Assembly (NCBI RefSeq): GCF_014697025.1
Contig: NZ_JACJRC010000001.1
Coordinates: forward strand, 496,001-560,000
Direction: 5' to 3'
DNA from: Alkalinema sp. FACHB-956
Lineage (GTDB): Bacteria > Cyanobacteriota > Cyanobacteriia > Leptolyngbyales > Leptolyngbyaceae
DNA length: 64,000 nucleotides
How positions within the stretch are numbered: position 1 is the stretch's first letter; every line of letters starts with the position of its first letter. A program made the position numbers and the translations under genes. The notes below the pieces were generated by a model. That model was given only the letters and a program-made list of their open reading frames with translations, was not told the DNA's origin and made no database searches. Shown in pieces: positions 33,286 to 42,438 of the stretch.

Positions 33286-34770
33286 TTAGGGGAGGTCAGT
33301 ACTGCCCATGAGGTAGCGATCGCATTCGCGGGCAGCCCCTCGACCTTCGTTGAAGGCCCAGACGACTAGGCTTTGGCCCCGGCGGCAGTCACCTGCGGCG
33401 AAGACTCCGGGGATGCTGGTGGTGTATTGACCGTAGTCGGCTTTGACGTTGCTGCGGCCATCCCGTTCTAACCCCAGCGCATCCAGGAGCGGTTGCTCGG
33501 GGCCGAGGAAGCCCATGGCTAGCAGAACGAGTTGGGCGGGTAGCACTTTTTCGGTGCCGGGAATGGGTTTGGGAATGAATTGGCCTTGGTCGTTCTTCGT
33601 CCATTCCACTTGAACCGTGTGGACGGCTTTGACTTGGCCGTTGTCATCTCCTTCAAAGTGGGTGGCGGTGGTGGTGTAGACCCGAGGATCGTCGCCGTAA
33701 ACAGCCGCCGCTTCTTCTTGGCCGTAGTCCATTTTGTAGACCTTGGGCCATTCCGGCCAGGGATTGTTAGCAGCCCGCTCCGATGGAGGTTTGGGCATGA
33801 TTTCTAGCTGCACGAGGCTGTTGCATCCTTGGCGTAGCGAGGTGCCGACGCAGTCGGTTCCGGTGTCACCGCCACCGATAATGACGACATCTTTGCCAGC
33901 GGCGGAAATGTAATCGTTACCCGGTTGGCCATCGAGAAGGGCTTGGGTGTTGGCGGTGAGGAATTCCATTGCAAAGTGGATACCCTGCAACTCACGGCCT
34001 GGAATCGGCAGATCGCGGGGCTTGGTGGCTCCGGTGCAGAGGATGGTGGCATCAAATTCGCTCAGGAGGTTTTCGGCGGGGAAGTCTTTGCCGACTTCGG
34101 TATTGCAGATGAATTTGACGCCTTCGGCTTCCAGAATATTCAGCCGACGCAGCACAACCTGTTCCTTATCCAGCTTCATGTTGGGGATGCCATACATGAG
34201 CAAGCCACCGGGCCGATCGGCGCGTTCAAAGACCGTCACTTCATGACCCGCCAGGTTGAGTTGGGCGGCAGCACAGAGTCCGGCGGGGCCAGACCCAATG
34301 ACGGCCACCCGTTTTCCGGTGCGTTTGCTGGGGGGATGGGGGGTAATCCAGCCCTCTTCCCAACCCTTTTCGGCGATGGAAAATTCAATGTTTTTGATCG
34401 TCACCGGGGGGTTGTTGAGGCCGAGGACACAGGAGCCTTCGCAGGGGGCGGGACAGACGCGGCCCGTGAACTCGGGGAAGTTGTTGGTTTTGTGCAGGCG
34501 ATCGAGGGCTTCTTGCCAGAGACCGCGATAGACCAGGTCATTCCATTCGGGAATTAGGTTGTTAATCGGGCAGCCGCTGGCCATGCCGCTGATGATGGTG
34601 CCCGTGTGGCAGAAGGGGATGCCGCAGTCCATACAGCGGGCACCCTGGGTGCGGAGGTTTTCCTCGGGCATTTCGAGGTGGAACTCATCCCAGTTGCGGA
34701 GACGATCGATCGGGGCAACTTCTGCGGGAATTTCGCGGAGGAATTCAATAAAGCCGGTTGGTTTTCCCAT
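33286..34770 (-). CDS. gltD: Glutamate synthase small subunit
   Basis: FAD/NAD(P)H-binding beta subunit of glutamate synthase, 494 aa, passing electrons to the large subunit. N-terminal cysteines [12 protein letters not shown] and [12 protein letters not shown] bind Fe-S clusters. [20 protein letters not shown] is the first Rossmann (FAD) motif, [19 protein letters not shown] the second (NAD(P)H), and [24 protein letters not shown] the C-terminal FAD motif. It follows gltB by 80 bp on the same strand and completes nitrogen assimilation with glutamine synthetase. In cyanobacteria the two-subunit form is NAD(P)H-dependent, distinct from the single-subunit ferredoxin enzyme. Confidence 0.97.
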   Translation of the reverse strand: MGKPTGFIEFLREIPAEVAPIDRLRNWDEFHLEMPEENLRTQGARCMDCGIPFCHTGTIISGMASGCPINNLIPEWNDLVYRGLWQEALDRLHKTNNFPEFTGRVCPAPCEGSCVLGLNNPPVTIKNIEFSIAEKGWEEGWITPHPPSKRTGKRVAVIGSGPAGLCAAAQLNLAGHEVTVFERADRPGGLLMYGIPNMKLDKEQVVLRRLNILEAEGVKFICNTEVGKDFPAENLLSEFDATILCTGATKPRDLPIPGRELQGIHFAMEFLTANTQALLDGQPGNDYISAAGKDVVIIGGGDTGTDCVGTSLRQGCNSLVQLEIMPKPPSERAANNPWPEWPKVYKMDYGQEEAAAVYGDDPRVYTTTATHFEGDDNGQVKAVHTVQVEWTKNDQGQFIPKPIPGTEKVLPAQLVLLAMGFLGPEQPLLDALGLERDGRSNVKADYGQYTTSIPGVFAAGDCRRGQSLVVWAFNEGRGAARECDRYLMGSTDLP

Positions 34771-34850
34771 GGTTGATGTTTCGTAGATCGGTAAGGGCGG
34801 AGGGGAAAAGAGAGGGGCGAGATCGGGCTAACATGCCGCTTAACTGGCGC

Positions 34851-37800
34851 TTAACTGCCACCAATGCGGGCCACATCGCGGGCGTTGGCTTCGAAGGCAG
34901 CGGCGAGGGCTTCGTCCCCGGTGAGTCCATCGGCCATGGCAGCGGCGATCGCTTGCAGGACGCGCTTGTAGTCCTTGGGCATGACTTTGATGAATTTGGG
35001 CAGGTTGTCCGACCAGTGGGCTAAAACCTCAGCGGCTTTTTGGCTCTGGGTGTAGTGGACATGGCGCTGGAGCATCTGCTGGAGGTCGTTGATTTCCTCC
35101 GGATCTTCCAGTTGTTCCAAGCCGACCATTTGGGTGTTGCAGCGGGTGGCAAAGTCCCCGGCTTCGTCCAGGATGTAGGCCACCCCACCACTCATCCCGG
35201 CGGCGAAGTTGCGTCCGGTACTGCCCAGGATGACGACCTTGCCGCCCGTCATGTATTCGCAGCCATGGTCGCCGACGGCTTCCACCACGGCATTGACCCC
35301 GGAATTCCGGACACAGAAGCGCTCGCCTGCCATGCCGCAAATGTAGGCTTCACCGCTGGTGGCTCCGTAGAAGGCCACATTCCCCGTAATGATGTTCTCA
35401 GCGGGCACAAAGCTAGAGCCAGCGGGGGGATAGAGGATGATTTTGCCACCGCTCAGTCCTTTGCCGAGGTAGTCGTTGGCATCCCCTTCCAGTTCTAGGG
35501 TGACGCCCTTGGGCACGAAGGCTCCGAAGCTCTGCCCCGCGCTGCCTTGGAAGTGCAGATGAACGGTGTCTTCCGGGAGACCTTCCCAGTGGCGTTTGGT
35601 GATTTCGTGGCCGAGGATGGTCCCGACAACGCGGTTGGTGTTTTTGATGGGCAGGGTGGCTTTGACGGGTTTGCCCTCCTCGATCGCGGGTTTGCACAGA
35701 TCCAGCAGGACAGTGAGATCCAGGCATTTGGCGAGGCCGTGATCCTGGGGAATTTGGCAGTAGCGACCCACGTCTTCGCCGACCTGGGGCTGATAGAGGA
35801 TCTTGGAGAAGTCCAGTCCCTTGGCTTTCCAATGGTCGATCGCCTGTTTAGGCTCCAGGACATCGGTGCGCCCGATCATTTCGTTAAGGCTGCGGAAGCC
35901 GAGTTGGGCCATGAGTTCCCGCACTTCCTGGGCGACGAAGCGCATGAAATTAACGGTATGGGCCGGATCGCCGGTGAAATGCTGCCGCAGTTGGGGGTCT
36001 TGGGTGGCGACGCCGACGGGGCAGGTGTTGAGGTGGCAAACCCGCATCATGATGCAGCCGAGGGTGACCAGGGGCGCAGTGGCAAAGCCAAATTCCTCAG
36101 CACCCAGTAGCGCCGCAATCACGACATCCCGCCCGGTTTTCATTTGGCCGTCGGTTTCCACAACGATGCGCGATCGCAGGTTGTTGAGCACCAGGGTTTG
36201 GTGGGTTTCGGCCAAGCCCAATTCCCAGGGCAACCCGGCGTGTTTGATCGAGGTTTGGGGGGAGGCTCCGGTGCCACCGTCGTAGCCGGAGATGAGGACG
36301 ACATCGGCGTGGGCCTTGGAGACGCCAGCGGCGATCGTGCCGACGCCCACTTCGGAGACGAGTTTGACGCTGATGCGGGCTTCCCGGTTGGCATTTTTCA
36401 AATCATGGATCAGTTCCGCCAAATCTTCGATCGAGTAGATGTCGTGGTGGGGCGGGGGAGAAATGAGGCCGACGCCGGGGGTGGAGTGGCGCACCTTGGC
36501 AATCCAGGGATAGACCTTTTTGCCGGGAAGCTGGCCGCCTTCACCGGGCTTGGCTCCCTGGGCCATTTTGATTTGGATTTCCCGAGCCTGGGAGAGGTAG
36601 AGGCTGGTGACGCCAAAGCGACCGGAGGCCACTTGTTTGATGGCGCTGTTCTTGGAATCGCCCTGCTCGTTCGTCCAAGTGTAGCGATCGGGATCTTCGC
36701 CGCCTTCCCCGGTGTTGGATTTGCCGCCGATGCGATTCATGGCGATCGCTAGGGCTTCGTGGGCTTCCTTGGAGATGGAGCCGTAGCTCATGGCCCCGGT
36801 TTTGAAGCGCTGCATGATGGCTTCGATCTGTTCCACTTCCTCCAGGGGCACGGGCGGGCGGGGTTTGAATTGCAGTAGGCCGCGCAGGGTGAAGAACTTC
36901 TGGTTCTGCTCGTTGACCAGGGCCGCGTACTGCTTAAACAGGTCATAATTGCCTTCCCGCACGGCCTTTTGCAGGGTGTGGATCGTCTGGGGACTGAACA
37001 GATGGGCTTCCCCATCTTTGCGCCACTGGTATTCGCCGCCGACATCCAGGGTGGGGGCGTTGGCGGGGCGATCGGGGAAGGCGTTGTGATGGCGCAGGAG
37101 GGCTTCTTCGGTGAGAACCTCAATGCCAACCCCTTCAATGCGGGAGGCTGTCCAAGTGAAGTAGCGATCGATGACGGCTTGGTTAAGGCCGATCGCTTCA
37201 AAGATTTGCGCCCCGCGATAGCTTTGGATGGTGGAAATGCCAATTTTGGAGGCGACTTTGATGACGCCCTTGGTGGCCGCTTTGATGTAGTTCTTGCAGG
37301 CGGTGGCGTAGTCCACGTTCACCAGCAAGCCTTCATTGATGAGCTCTTGAATCGTTTCAAAGGCCAGGTAGGGGTTGATACCGCCGCAACCGTAGCCAAT
37401 CAGCAGGGCGTAGTGGTGCACTTCGCGGGGTTCCCCGGACTCCAGGACGATGCCGACGCGGGTGCGGGTGCCCTGGCGAATCAGGTGGTGGTGTAGTCCA
37501 GCGACGGCGAGGAGGGCGGGAATGGGTGCTTGGCTGGCGCTGATGTCCCGATCGCTCAAAATCAGGATATTCACCCCCTCGGCGATCGCGGCATCGGCCT
37601 GGGCAAAGATTTGATTGAGGACAGCTTCTAGGCCCGCTGTGCCCTGGGTGGGATCGAAGAGGATCGGCAGGGTGAGGGACTTGAAATTGTCGTTGGAGAG
37701 GTGTTTGAGCTTAGCTAGTTCAATGTCGCTCAGAATCGGCGTTTTGAGCTTGATCAGGTTGCAGCTTTCCGGCTCGGGTTTGAGCAGGTTGCGTTCGGAG

Positions 37801-39437
37801 CCGATCGTGGTTTCAGCGGAGGTGATAATTTCTTCCCGGATGGAGTCGATCGGGGGATTGGTCACCTGGGCGAACAGTTGCTGGAAGTAGTCGTAGAGCA
37901 GTTTGGGCTGGTCGGACAGCACCGACAGCGGGGTATCCGATCCCATTGCGCCTACGGCTTCCACGCCATCACGGGCCATGGGAACCAGCAGCATCCGTAC
38001 CTGTTCAAAGGTGTAGCCAAAGGCCATTTGCCGTTGGGTTAACGGTAGTGTTTCTGCTAAGGATGGCTGGGCGGGTTCTGGTTGCGTTGTGAGATCCACT
38101 AAATACTGATTTAACCATTCCCGGTAGGGCTGGGCATTGACGATTTCGTTTTTGATTTCTTCATCGGCAATGATGCGGCCTTGGTTCATGTCTACGAGGA
38201 ACATGCGACCGGGTTGTAGACGGCCTTTGTGGGCGACGCGCTCCGGCTCGATCGGGAGAACGCCTGCCTCCGATGCCATGATGACGAGGTCGTCTTTGGT
38301 GACGTAGTAGCGGGAGGGGCGCAGACCGTTGCGATCGAGGACGGCTCCCATGACGCTGCCATCGGTAAAGGCGATCGAGGCGGGGCCATCCCAGGGCTCC
38401 ATCAAGCAGGCGTGGTATTCGTAAAAGGCTTTCTTGGCGTCGTCCATGGACTCGTGGGCGGCCCAGGGTTCCGGAATCATCATCATGACGGCGTGGGGCA
38501 GGGATCGACCAGACAGCACCATCAGTTCAAGGGCATTGTCGAAGATGAGGGAGTCGCTGCCGTCGATGTTGATGACGGGGTGGGCTTTTTGCAGATCGTT
38601 GCCGAAGTGCTCTGAGGCAAAGAGGGATTGGCGGGCGTGCATCCAGTTGATGTTGCCGCGCAGGGTGTTGATTTCGCCATTGTGGGCGATGTAGCGGTAG
38701 GGGTGCGATCGCTCCCAACTGGGGAAGGTGTTGGTGCTGAAGCGGGAGTGGACGAGACCCAGGGCGCTGGTGAAGTCGGGATCGTGGAGGTCGGGGTAGT
38801 AGCTGCCGACTTGATCCGGCAGGAGCATCCCTTTGTAGACGAGGGTGCGGCAGGAGAGGCTGGCGGGATACCAGCAGGGGTCGATGCCGGTGGCGCGAAT
38901 GGCGTTGTGGGCACGTTTGCGGATGATGTAGAGTTTGCGCTCGAAGGCGAGTTCGTCGGCTAGATCGGCGGCCCGCTGGATGAACACCTGCTGCATGAAG
39001 GGTTCGCTGGCCTTGGCGGTGTCTCCGAGGGCACTGTTGTCGGTGGGGACATCGCGCCAGCCGAGGACGGTTTGGCCTTCTTCTTGAACGATTTGTTCAA
39101 AGGCTTGGCGTCCGGCGGCCCGTTGGACGGGATCGGGGGAGCCATAGATCATGCCGACGCCGTACTGACCGGGGTCAGGTAGGGCGATCTGGGTGGCGCT
39201 GGCGACTTTGTGCAGGAAGGTATGGGGGATCTGGGTGAGGATGCCTGCACCGTCGCCGGTGTTGATTTCGGCACCGCACGCGCCGCGATGCTCCAGGTTT
39301 ACCAGAATGGTCAATGCCTGTTGGACGATGTCGTGCGATCGCTGGCCTTTCATATGCACGACGAACCCAACGCCGCAGGCATCGTGTTCAAATTGGGGAT
39401 CGTAGAGTCCTTGTTTGCGTAGGATGGAATGATTCAT
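34851..39437 (-). CDS. gltB: Glutamate synthase large subunit
   Basis: Makes two glutamates from glutamine and 2-oxoglutarate. 1,528 aa, full length. N-terminal Ntn glutaminase: the sequence [21 protein letters not shown] places the nucleophile Cys at residue 21, so a 20-residue propeptide should be removed. The central domain is followed by the FMN/2-oxoglutarate synthase domain ([32 protein letters not shown]) and the 3Fe-4S cysteines in [21 protein letters not shown]. The C-terminal GXGXG beta-helix domain is present ([18 protein letters not shown]). With gltD it forms an operon transcribed from the probable promoter at 39524-39552. No NtcA box (GTA-N8-TAC) was found upstream. Confidence 0.97.
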   Translation of the reverse strand: MNHSILRKQGLYDPQFEHDACGVGFVVHMKGQRSHDIVQQALTILVNLEHRGACGAEINTGDGAGILTQIPHTFLHKVASATQIALPDPGQYGVGMIYGSPDPVQRAAGRQAFEQIVQEEGQTVLGWRDVPTDNSALGDTAKASEPFMQQVFIQRAADLADELAFERKLYIIRKRAHNAIRATGIDPCWYPASLSCRTLVYKGMLLPDQVGSYYPDLHDPDFTSALGLVHSRFSTNTFPSWERSHPYRYIAHNGEINTLRGNINWMHARQSLFASEHFGNDLQKAHPVINIDGSDSLIFDNALELMVLSGRSLPHAVMMMIPEPWAAHESMDDAKKAFYEYHACLMEPWDGPASIAFTDGSVMGAVLDRNGLRPSRYYVTKDDLVIMASEAGVLPIEPERVAHKGRLQPGRMFLVDMNQGRIIADEEIKNEIVNAQPYREWLNQYLVDLTTQPEPAQPSLAETLPLTQRQMAFGYTFEQVRMLLVPMARDGVEAVGAMGSDTPLSVLSDQPKLLYDYFQQLFAQVTNPPIDSIREEIITSAETTIGSERNLLKPEPESCNLIKLKTPILSDIELAKLKHLSNDNFKSLTLPILFDPTQGTAGLEAVLNQIFAQADAAIAEGVNILILSDRDISASQAPIPALLAVAGLHHHLIRQGTRTRVGIVLESGEPREVHHYALLIGYGCGGINPYLAFETIQELINEGLLVNVDYATACKNYIKAATKGVIKVASKIGISTIQSYRGAQIFEAIGLNQAVIDRYFTWTASRIEGVGIEVLTEEALLRHHNAFPDRPANAPTLDVGGEYQWRKDGEAHLFSPQTIHTLQKAVREGNYDLFKQYAALVNEQNQKFFTLRGLLQFKPRPPVPLEEVEQIEAIMQRFKTGAMSYGSISKEAHEALAIAMNRIGGKSNTGEGGEDPDRYTWTNEQGDSKNSAIKQVASGRFGVTSLYLSQAREIQIKMAQGAKPGEGGQLPGKKVYPWIAKVRHSTPGVGLISPPPHHDIYSIEDLAELIHDLKNANREARISVKLVSEVGVGTIAAGVSKAHADVVLISGYDGGTGASPQTSIKHAGLPWELGLAETHQTLVLNNLRSRIVVETDGQMKTGRDVVIAALLGAEEFGFATAPLVTLGCIMMRVCHLNTCPVGVATQDPQLRQHFTGDPAHTVNFMRFVAQEVRELMAQLGFRSLNEMIGRTDVLEPKQAIDHWKAKGLDFSKILYQPQVGEDVGRYCQIPQDHGLAKCLDLTVLLDLCKPAIEEGKPVKATLPIKNTNRVVGTILGHEITKRHWEGLPEDTVHLHFQGSAGQSFGAFVPKGVTLELEGDANDYLGKGLSGGKIILYPPAGSSFVPAENIITGNVAFYGATSGEAYICGMAGERFCVRNSGVNAVVEAVGDHGCEYMTGGKVVILGSTGRNFAAGMSGGVAYILDEAGDFATRCNTQMVGLEQLEDPEEINDLQQMLQRHVHYTQSQKAAEVLAHWSDNLPKFIKVMPKDYKRVLQAIAAAMADGLTGDEALAAAFEANARDVARIGGS

Positions 39438-39523
39438 TATTGATGCCCTAGCGGATAAAAATTAGGGTCATCTAGAGGCAGGGAACTCTTAACTCTAGGT
39501 AACCTGGGTTTGCTAATCTGGAT

Positions 39524-39552
39524 TTTCTAATAAAGACGGCTTGGAGTGTCAA
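39524..39552 (-). promoter_or_regulatory. Probable gltB promoter
   Basis: Minus strand: -35 TTGACA (39547-39552), 17-bp spacer, -10-like TAGAAA (39524-39529), about 80 nt before the gltB ATG. The -35 and spacing are good, the -10 weak. Confidence 0.5.
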
Positions 39553-40054
39553 GTTTTAAGAAAGTTCTCAGATCTGTTATGTGATCCAACAAGTTTTATT
39601 TCGAACCTGTGGGGTTCAAAAATGCTGAATGATTTGGGGAGATTTTAGGGGGGATTTGGGGAGATTTTGGGGAGGACGGGATGGGCTGCTGGGGATAGGC
39701 CAAGCGCTGGAAATGCTTTAATTTAGCGCGATCGGGAAGATATTTCTGTAGGTAATTTTTCATTTTTTAGCTGTTTTTTGAGGAGAAAAGGCGATCGGTT
39801 GGGGTGTTTTTGGGGGGTGTCAAACCTGCGATCGATTTTTCTCTATAGCGAATCAATTAAGGTGGGGTTGCTTGATGCGACCTGCAATTATCAAGAAATG
39901 CTGAATTAGGGGACTTTGAGTTAGGAAATTTTGGCGAAAGGGCGTTGAAAATTGCCAACAATTGAGGTGCAGAGGTGGATGGTGTGGAGCGATACAATCG
40001 AGCGATCGGGTCGGAGATCGGACGGTTAATTTGAGAAGAATTTGTGGTCTACGG
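39553..40054. other. Intergenic region between gltB and cassette B
   Basis: About 500 bp, G/T-rich with repeated GGGGAGATTTTGGGG-type tracts near 39635-39675. No gene, hairpin terminator or NtcA site seen. Confidence 0.5.
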
Positions 40055-40084
40055 TTGACAGATTTCTGGTCTTGTTAGTAGGGT
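40055..40084 (+). promoter_or_regulatory. Promoter of leader cassette B
   Basis: -35 TTGACA (40055-40060), 18-bp spacer, -10 TAGGGT (40079-40084). It matches cassettes A and C in position relative to the leader. Confidence 0.7.
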
Positions 40085-40090
40085 GGTTCT

Positions 40091-40349
40091 TCAAGGCGGT
40101 GCCATGGACATCCTTCTTTGAGGAAATGGGTTGGCATGAAGCATGGGGCCGCTGGGATCCTGAAAATTTAGGGCACTACCCTTTGTTGTTGCACCAACTC
40201 AGGGTAGCTATTCCCCCGCGCTGTGCAAGCAGCAAGGAGGCTTGATGAGGATTTTAGCATCTGACCGAGCCACTCTTGTTTGTGATGTCAAACGGGGTGG
40301 CTCTAAATTTTTGGGCTTTCTTCCAATGCACAACAGGAGAAGCTCAGTT
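40091..40349 (+). ncRNA. Structured 5' leader RNA of cassette B
   Basis: About 259 nt. Largely identical to leader A but with changes that keep pairing. P0 joins 40159-40174 to the strand starting at 40300 using several G-U pairs (CCTGAAAATTTAGGGC with GCTCTAAATTTTTGG). P1 is CTACCC/GGGTAG with GTTG/CAAC cap. P2 has a different loop (GCTG-TGCAAG-CAGC). P3 GAGCCAC/GTGGCTC is identical to A. P4 pairs 40313-40324 with 40336-40345 (one bulge) over the AGGAG of the cassette gene. The start of the leader (CCATGGACATCCTTCTTT) is also shared with A, so homology begins close to the predicted transcription start. Confidence 0.65.
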
Positions 40350-40568
40350 ATGGCGAAAGGTTCTAGCGATCGGGGCGATCGTTCGGTTAAACGTGAGTGT
40401 CAACGCTTACAGATTCACTTAATTGGTCACAAGGAGTTCGTGCAGGATACGATTAATCAATTCCATGCGCATCGGATTGCGGACAGGATTCATTGGAGTC
40501 AGCCAGTGAAGATTGTGCATTCTGATGGGCAATACATCAGCATCTTGAGTCGCGAACGTCAGCGGTAA
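40350..40568 (+). CDS. Small leader-cassette protein, copy B (72 aa)
   Basis: Second 72-aa member of the family described at 13339. N-terminus MAKGSSDRGDRSVKRE differs from copy A, while the core LQIHLIGHKEFVQDTINQ and RIHWSQPVKIVHSDGQYIS is the same apart from M to V in the SQP segment. Start ATG 40350 with AGGAG 8-9 bp upstream, inside hairpin P4 of the leader. Unlike copies A, C and D it lies on the plus strand. A 55-codon remnant and the toxin-antitoxin island follow immediately. Function unknown. Confidence 0.85.
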   Translation: MAKGSSDRGDRSVKRECQRLQIHLIGHKEFVQDTINQFHAHRIADRIHWSQPVKIVHSDGQYISILSRERQR

Positions 40569-40583
40569 TGGTTGTAAGCGATC

Positions 40584-40751
40584 GTGAGTTTTTTGCAGCT
40601 CGCGATCGCTCAGTACAATGATGAGGATGTACGGATTGTAGTTCAAACGCTTCCCCATTGGGAAAACCCTACGTTACTATTGGAGCTAGAAGCCATCATT
40701 CTGAGAGCTACTGAACCCCCCTACAATGTTCAAATTCCTATGGAGAGGTAG
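40584..40751 (+). pseudogene. Possible remnant of a GIY-YIG-like C-terminus
   Basis: A GTG-initiated frame of 55 codons translates QYNDEDVRIVVQTLPHWENP, then LLLELEAIILRATEPPYNVQIP and stop. The ending LELEAxxLRAxxPPYN resembles the last helix of GIY-YIG nuclease domains, but the catalytic GIY-YIG part is absent. It starts 16 bp after cassette gene B and stops 2 bp before the next ATG. Best explained as a 3' fragment left by insertion of cassette B or by deletion; it might still act as a leader frame for the next gene. Low confidence. Confidence 0.4.
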
Positions 40752-40753
40752 TC

Positions 40754-40960
40754 ATGCAAGCGAAACTTGAAGAGCGATTATCTCCCGCTGATGCTGAAGT
40801 GATTTTGGGGCGTTTACCGGAACGGATACGGACTGCTCTAATAATCCGTGCGGCAGAAATTGAATATCCCATCGAAGCTGTGGTGGAGATGGCGATCGCG
40901 AGTTTTTTGGATGAGGATGCCTTGGGTTTTGTGGATTGCAAACCCGATCGAGGACAGTAA
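40754..40960 (+). CDS. Small protein of toxin-antitoxin island, 68 aa
   Basis: Unrecognised helical protein: MQAKLEERLSPADAEVILGRLPE, then RIRTALIIRAAEIEYPIEAVVEMAIASFLDEDALGFVDC. The size, acidic C-terminus and the IEAVVEMAIASFLDE helix resemble ribbon-helix-helix or other antitoxin-type proteins, but no family could be fixed. GAGAGG lies 5 bp before the ATG. It overlaps the preceding remnant's end closely and precedes a DUF4926 gene by 59 bp, which suggests one transcript. Confidence 0.7.
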   Translation: MQAKLEERLSPADAEVILGRLPERIRTALIIRAAEIEYPIEAVVEMAIASFLDEDALGFVDCKPDRGQ

Positions 40961-41019
40961 TCTTAAAAGCTGAAAGCAGCGATTCAGGCCGAGGGAAACG
41001 ATTGGAGATAGAAGCAACG

Positions 41020-41262
41020 ATGGAGTTGTATCAGGAGGTTGCCTTGACTCGCGATTTCCCAGAGTATGGCTTGAGAGCTGGAGATGTCGCGACGCTGGTT
41101 GATTTTATTCCTCATCCCAGTGGTGGTGAAGAGGGTTGTGTCTTGGAAATTTTTAACGCGATCGGTGAGTCTTTAGCAGTGATTGCTGTTCCCCTCTCCG
41201 GAGTAGAAAGTTTGCGTTCAGATGAAATTTTAACGGTTCGCTCTTTAGCCAAGGCCAGTTGA
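41020..41262 (+). CDS. DUF4926 family protein
   Basis: 80-aa protein matching the DUF4926 pattern: MELYQEVALTRDFPEYGLRAGDVATLVDFI, a small SH3-like beta domain, then PSGGEEGCVLEIFNAIGESLAVIAVPLSGVESL. DUF4926 proteins are usually encoded beside DUF6883 or other partners in predicted toxin-antitoxin pairs; such a partner is not obvious here unless it is the 68-aa upstream protein. Starts at ATG 41020; an upstream extension in the same frame is not conserved-looking. Confidence 0.82.
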   Translation: MELYQEVALTRDFPEYGLRAGDVATLVDFIPHPSGGEEGCVLEIFNAIGESLAVIAVPLSGVESLRSDEILTVRSLAKAS

Positions 41263-41395
41263 GGTGAGGTAGAGAATGTCGATCGGAGGAAGTGATATCA
41301 CATAACCCCATGGGGCCGGTCGATCGTGTGAAGTCTCTTCGTTTTCAGTCTAAGATTGTGTCAAGGTCAAGAACAGAATGCCAATATCTTAAATT

Positions 41396-41626
41396 GTGAA
41401 CTACAGAAACTACATTACGATCGAACCCGATAAACGCGGTGGGAAGCCTTGTGTACGTGGCTTGCGTATTACGGTTTATGAAGTGCTTGAGTATCTAGCT
41501 TCCGAGATGACTGAAGCAGAAATTCTCGATGATTTTCCTGATCTAACCCGGGAAGATTTAAAAGCCTGCATTGCTTATGCGGCCGATCGTGAACGGCGAT
41601 TTATGACCGCTCCATTATCCGCATGA
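41396..41626 (+). CDS. DUF433 antitoxin-type protein
   Basis: 76-aa complete DUF433 domain: RNYITIEPDKRGGKPCVRGLRITVYEVLEYLASEMTEAEILDDFPDLTREDLKACIAYAADRE. DUF433 proteins are winged-helix antitoxins (VapB45-like) that neutralise a PIN-like DUF5615 toxin encoded just downstream. Here the ATG of the DUF5615 frame overlaps the stop (ATGA), the normal arrangement, but that toxin is truncated. GTG start; no better start exists. Because the partner is broken, it may now act alone, possibly on related toxins elsewhere. Confidence 0.92.
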   Translation: MNYRNYITIEPDKRGGKPCVRGLRITVYEVLEYLASEMTEAEILDDFPDLTREDLKACIAYAADRERRFMTAPLSA

Positions 41627-41721
41627 TGTTACTTTTTGACGAAAATTTATCACCCCAGCTGTCACACTACATTGGGGTTCCCCATTACTTGACAGGGGTC
41701 TTTCTGGTAACTACGATGTAA
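41623..41721 (+). pseudogene. Truncated DUF5615 PIN-like toxin
   Basis: Only 32 codons remain: MMLLFDENLSPQLSHYIGVP is the start of a DUF5615 (Mut7-C/PIN-like RNase) with its first catalytic aspartate (FDENLS), then unrelated residues and a stop. Full toxins have about 110 residues. The frame overlaps the DUF433 stop by 4 bp, as in intact pairs. The unrelated part coincides with the mazEF promoter, suggesting that arrival of the mazEF module cut the toxin gene. Confidence 0.85.
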
Positions 41722-41726
41722 TTACA
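41689..41726 (+). promoter_or_regulatory. mazEF promoter and possible operator
   Basis: -35 TTGACA (41689-41694), 17-bp spacer, -10 TACGAT (41712-41717), followed directly by the perfect palindrome TGTAATTACA (41717-41726), a candidate MazE operator. It lies inside the truncated DUF5615 frame. Confidence 0.65.
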
Positions 41727-41751
41727 CTCTTGCTATTTCGGGTATCTGGGT

Positions 41752-42012
41752 ATGGGCACCGTTATCAAGACTCGCATCGTTAAAATTGGTAACTCCCAAG
41801 GTGTTCGGATTCCTAAACTCCTTTTGGAGCAAAGTGGTATTCAGGAAGAAGTTGAGATTGAAGTGCAGGGTAATTGTTTGACGATTCGCACGGCACAACC
41901 TCGGCGTGCCGGATGGGATGAAGCTTTTACGGCAATGGCTACGAATCAGGATGATGTCCTGTTGGATGAGGTTAGTCCTACTGATTGGGATCAGGCAGAA
42001 TGGGAATGGTAG
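41752..42012 (+). CDS. mazE: MazE-type antitoxin (AbrB/SpoVT fold)
   Basis: 86-aa antitoxin. The N-terminal swapped-hairpin DNA-binding domain is clear: TRIVKIGNSQGVRIPKLLLEQSGIQEEVEIEVQGNCLTIR. The acidic C-terminus (DDVLLDEVSPTDWDQAEWEW) would bind and block MazF. Typically represses its own promoter; the palindrome TGTAATTACA just upstream is a candidate operator. The stop overlaps the mazF start by 7 bp, giving translational coupling. Confidence 0.95.
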   Translation: MGTVIKTRIVKIGNSQGVRIPKLLLEQSGIQEEVEIEVQGNCLTIRTAQPRRAGWDEAFTAMATNQDDVLLDEVSPTDWDQAEWEW

Positions 42013-42329
42013 TGAAGCGTTTCGATGTTTTTCTGGTCAACTTAGATCCTACGGTTGGTCGTGAAATTCAGAAAACGCGACCCTGTGTTGTGATCTCGCC
42101 GAATGAGATGAACCGTTCTATTGCGACGGTGATCATTGCTCCCATGACTACCCAAGGAAATTCCTACCCCACTCGGATTCCTTGCCAGTTTCAAGGCAAG
42201 CGTGGGCAAATTGTTGTGGATCAGATCCGCACAGTCGATAAAAATCGTTTGGTCAAAAAGTTGGGTTGCATCAGCCAAGATGAGCAAAAAATGTTGCTTG
42301 CTACCCTGGCTGAGATGTTTGCTGAATAG
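42006..42329 (+). CDS. mazF: MazF/PemK-type mRNA endonuclease toxin
   Basis: 107-aa growth-inhibiting endoribonuclease. Family signatures: FDVFLVNLDPTVGREIQKTRPCVVISPNEMN (SH3-like core with the conserved R and P), IIAPMTTQGNSYPTRIP with the catalytic-region threonine, and GQIVVDQIRTVDKNRLVKKLG. Complete and undamaged. ATG 42006 overlaps the antitoxin gene; two upstream ATGs in frame lie inside mazE and are less likely. Confidence 0.95.
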   Translation: MVVKRFDVFLVNLDPTVGREIQKTRPCVVISPNEMNRSIATVIIAPMTTQGNSYPTRIPCQFQGKRGQIVVDQIRTVDKNRLVKKLGCISQDEQKMLLATLAEMFAE

Positions 42330-42438
42330 GTGTCTGACCAAGCTGATAGGAGAAACGGTTGCATAAGTGATCGATCGCCTGGGGTAGGTAGGCTGGATTC
42401 TGTTTCATCAAGAGTGACGTTTGCAAGGTCTTTTCGAA

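Noticed and set aside
39438-39660. NtcA-type site expected upstream of glutamate synthase
   Set aside because: No GTA-N8-TAC with a properly spaced -10 was found, so only a plain sigma70-like promoter is reported.
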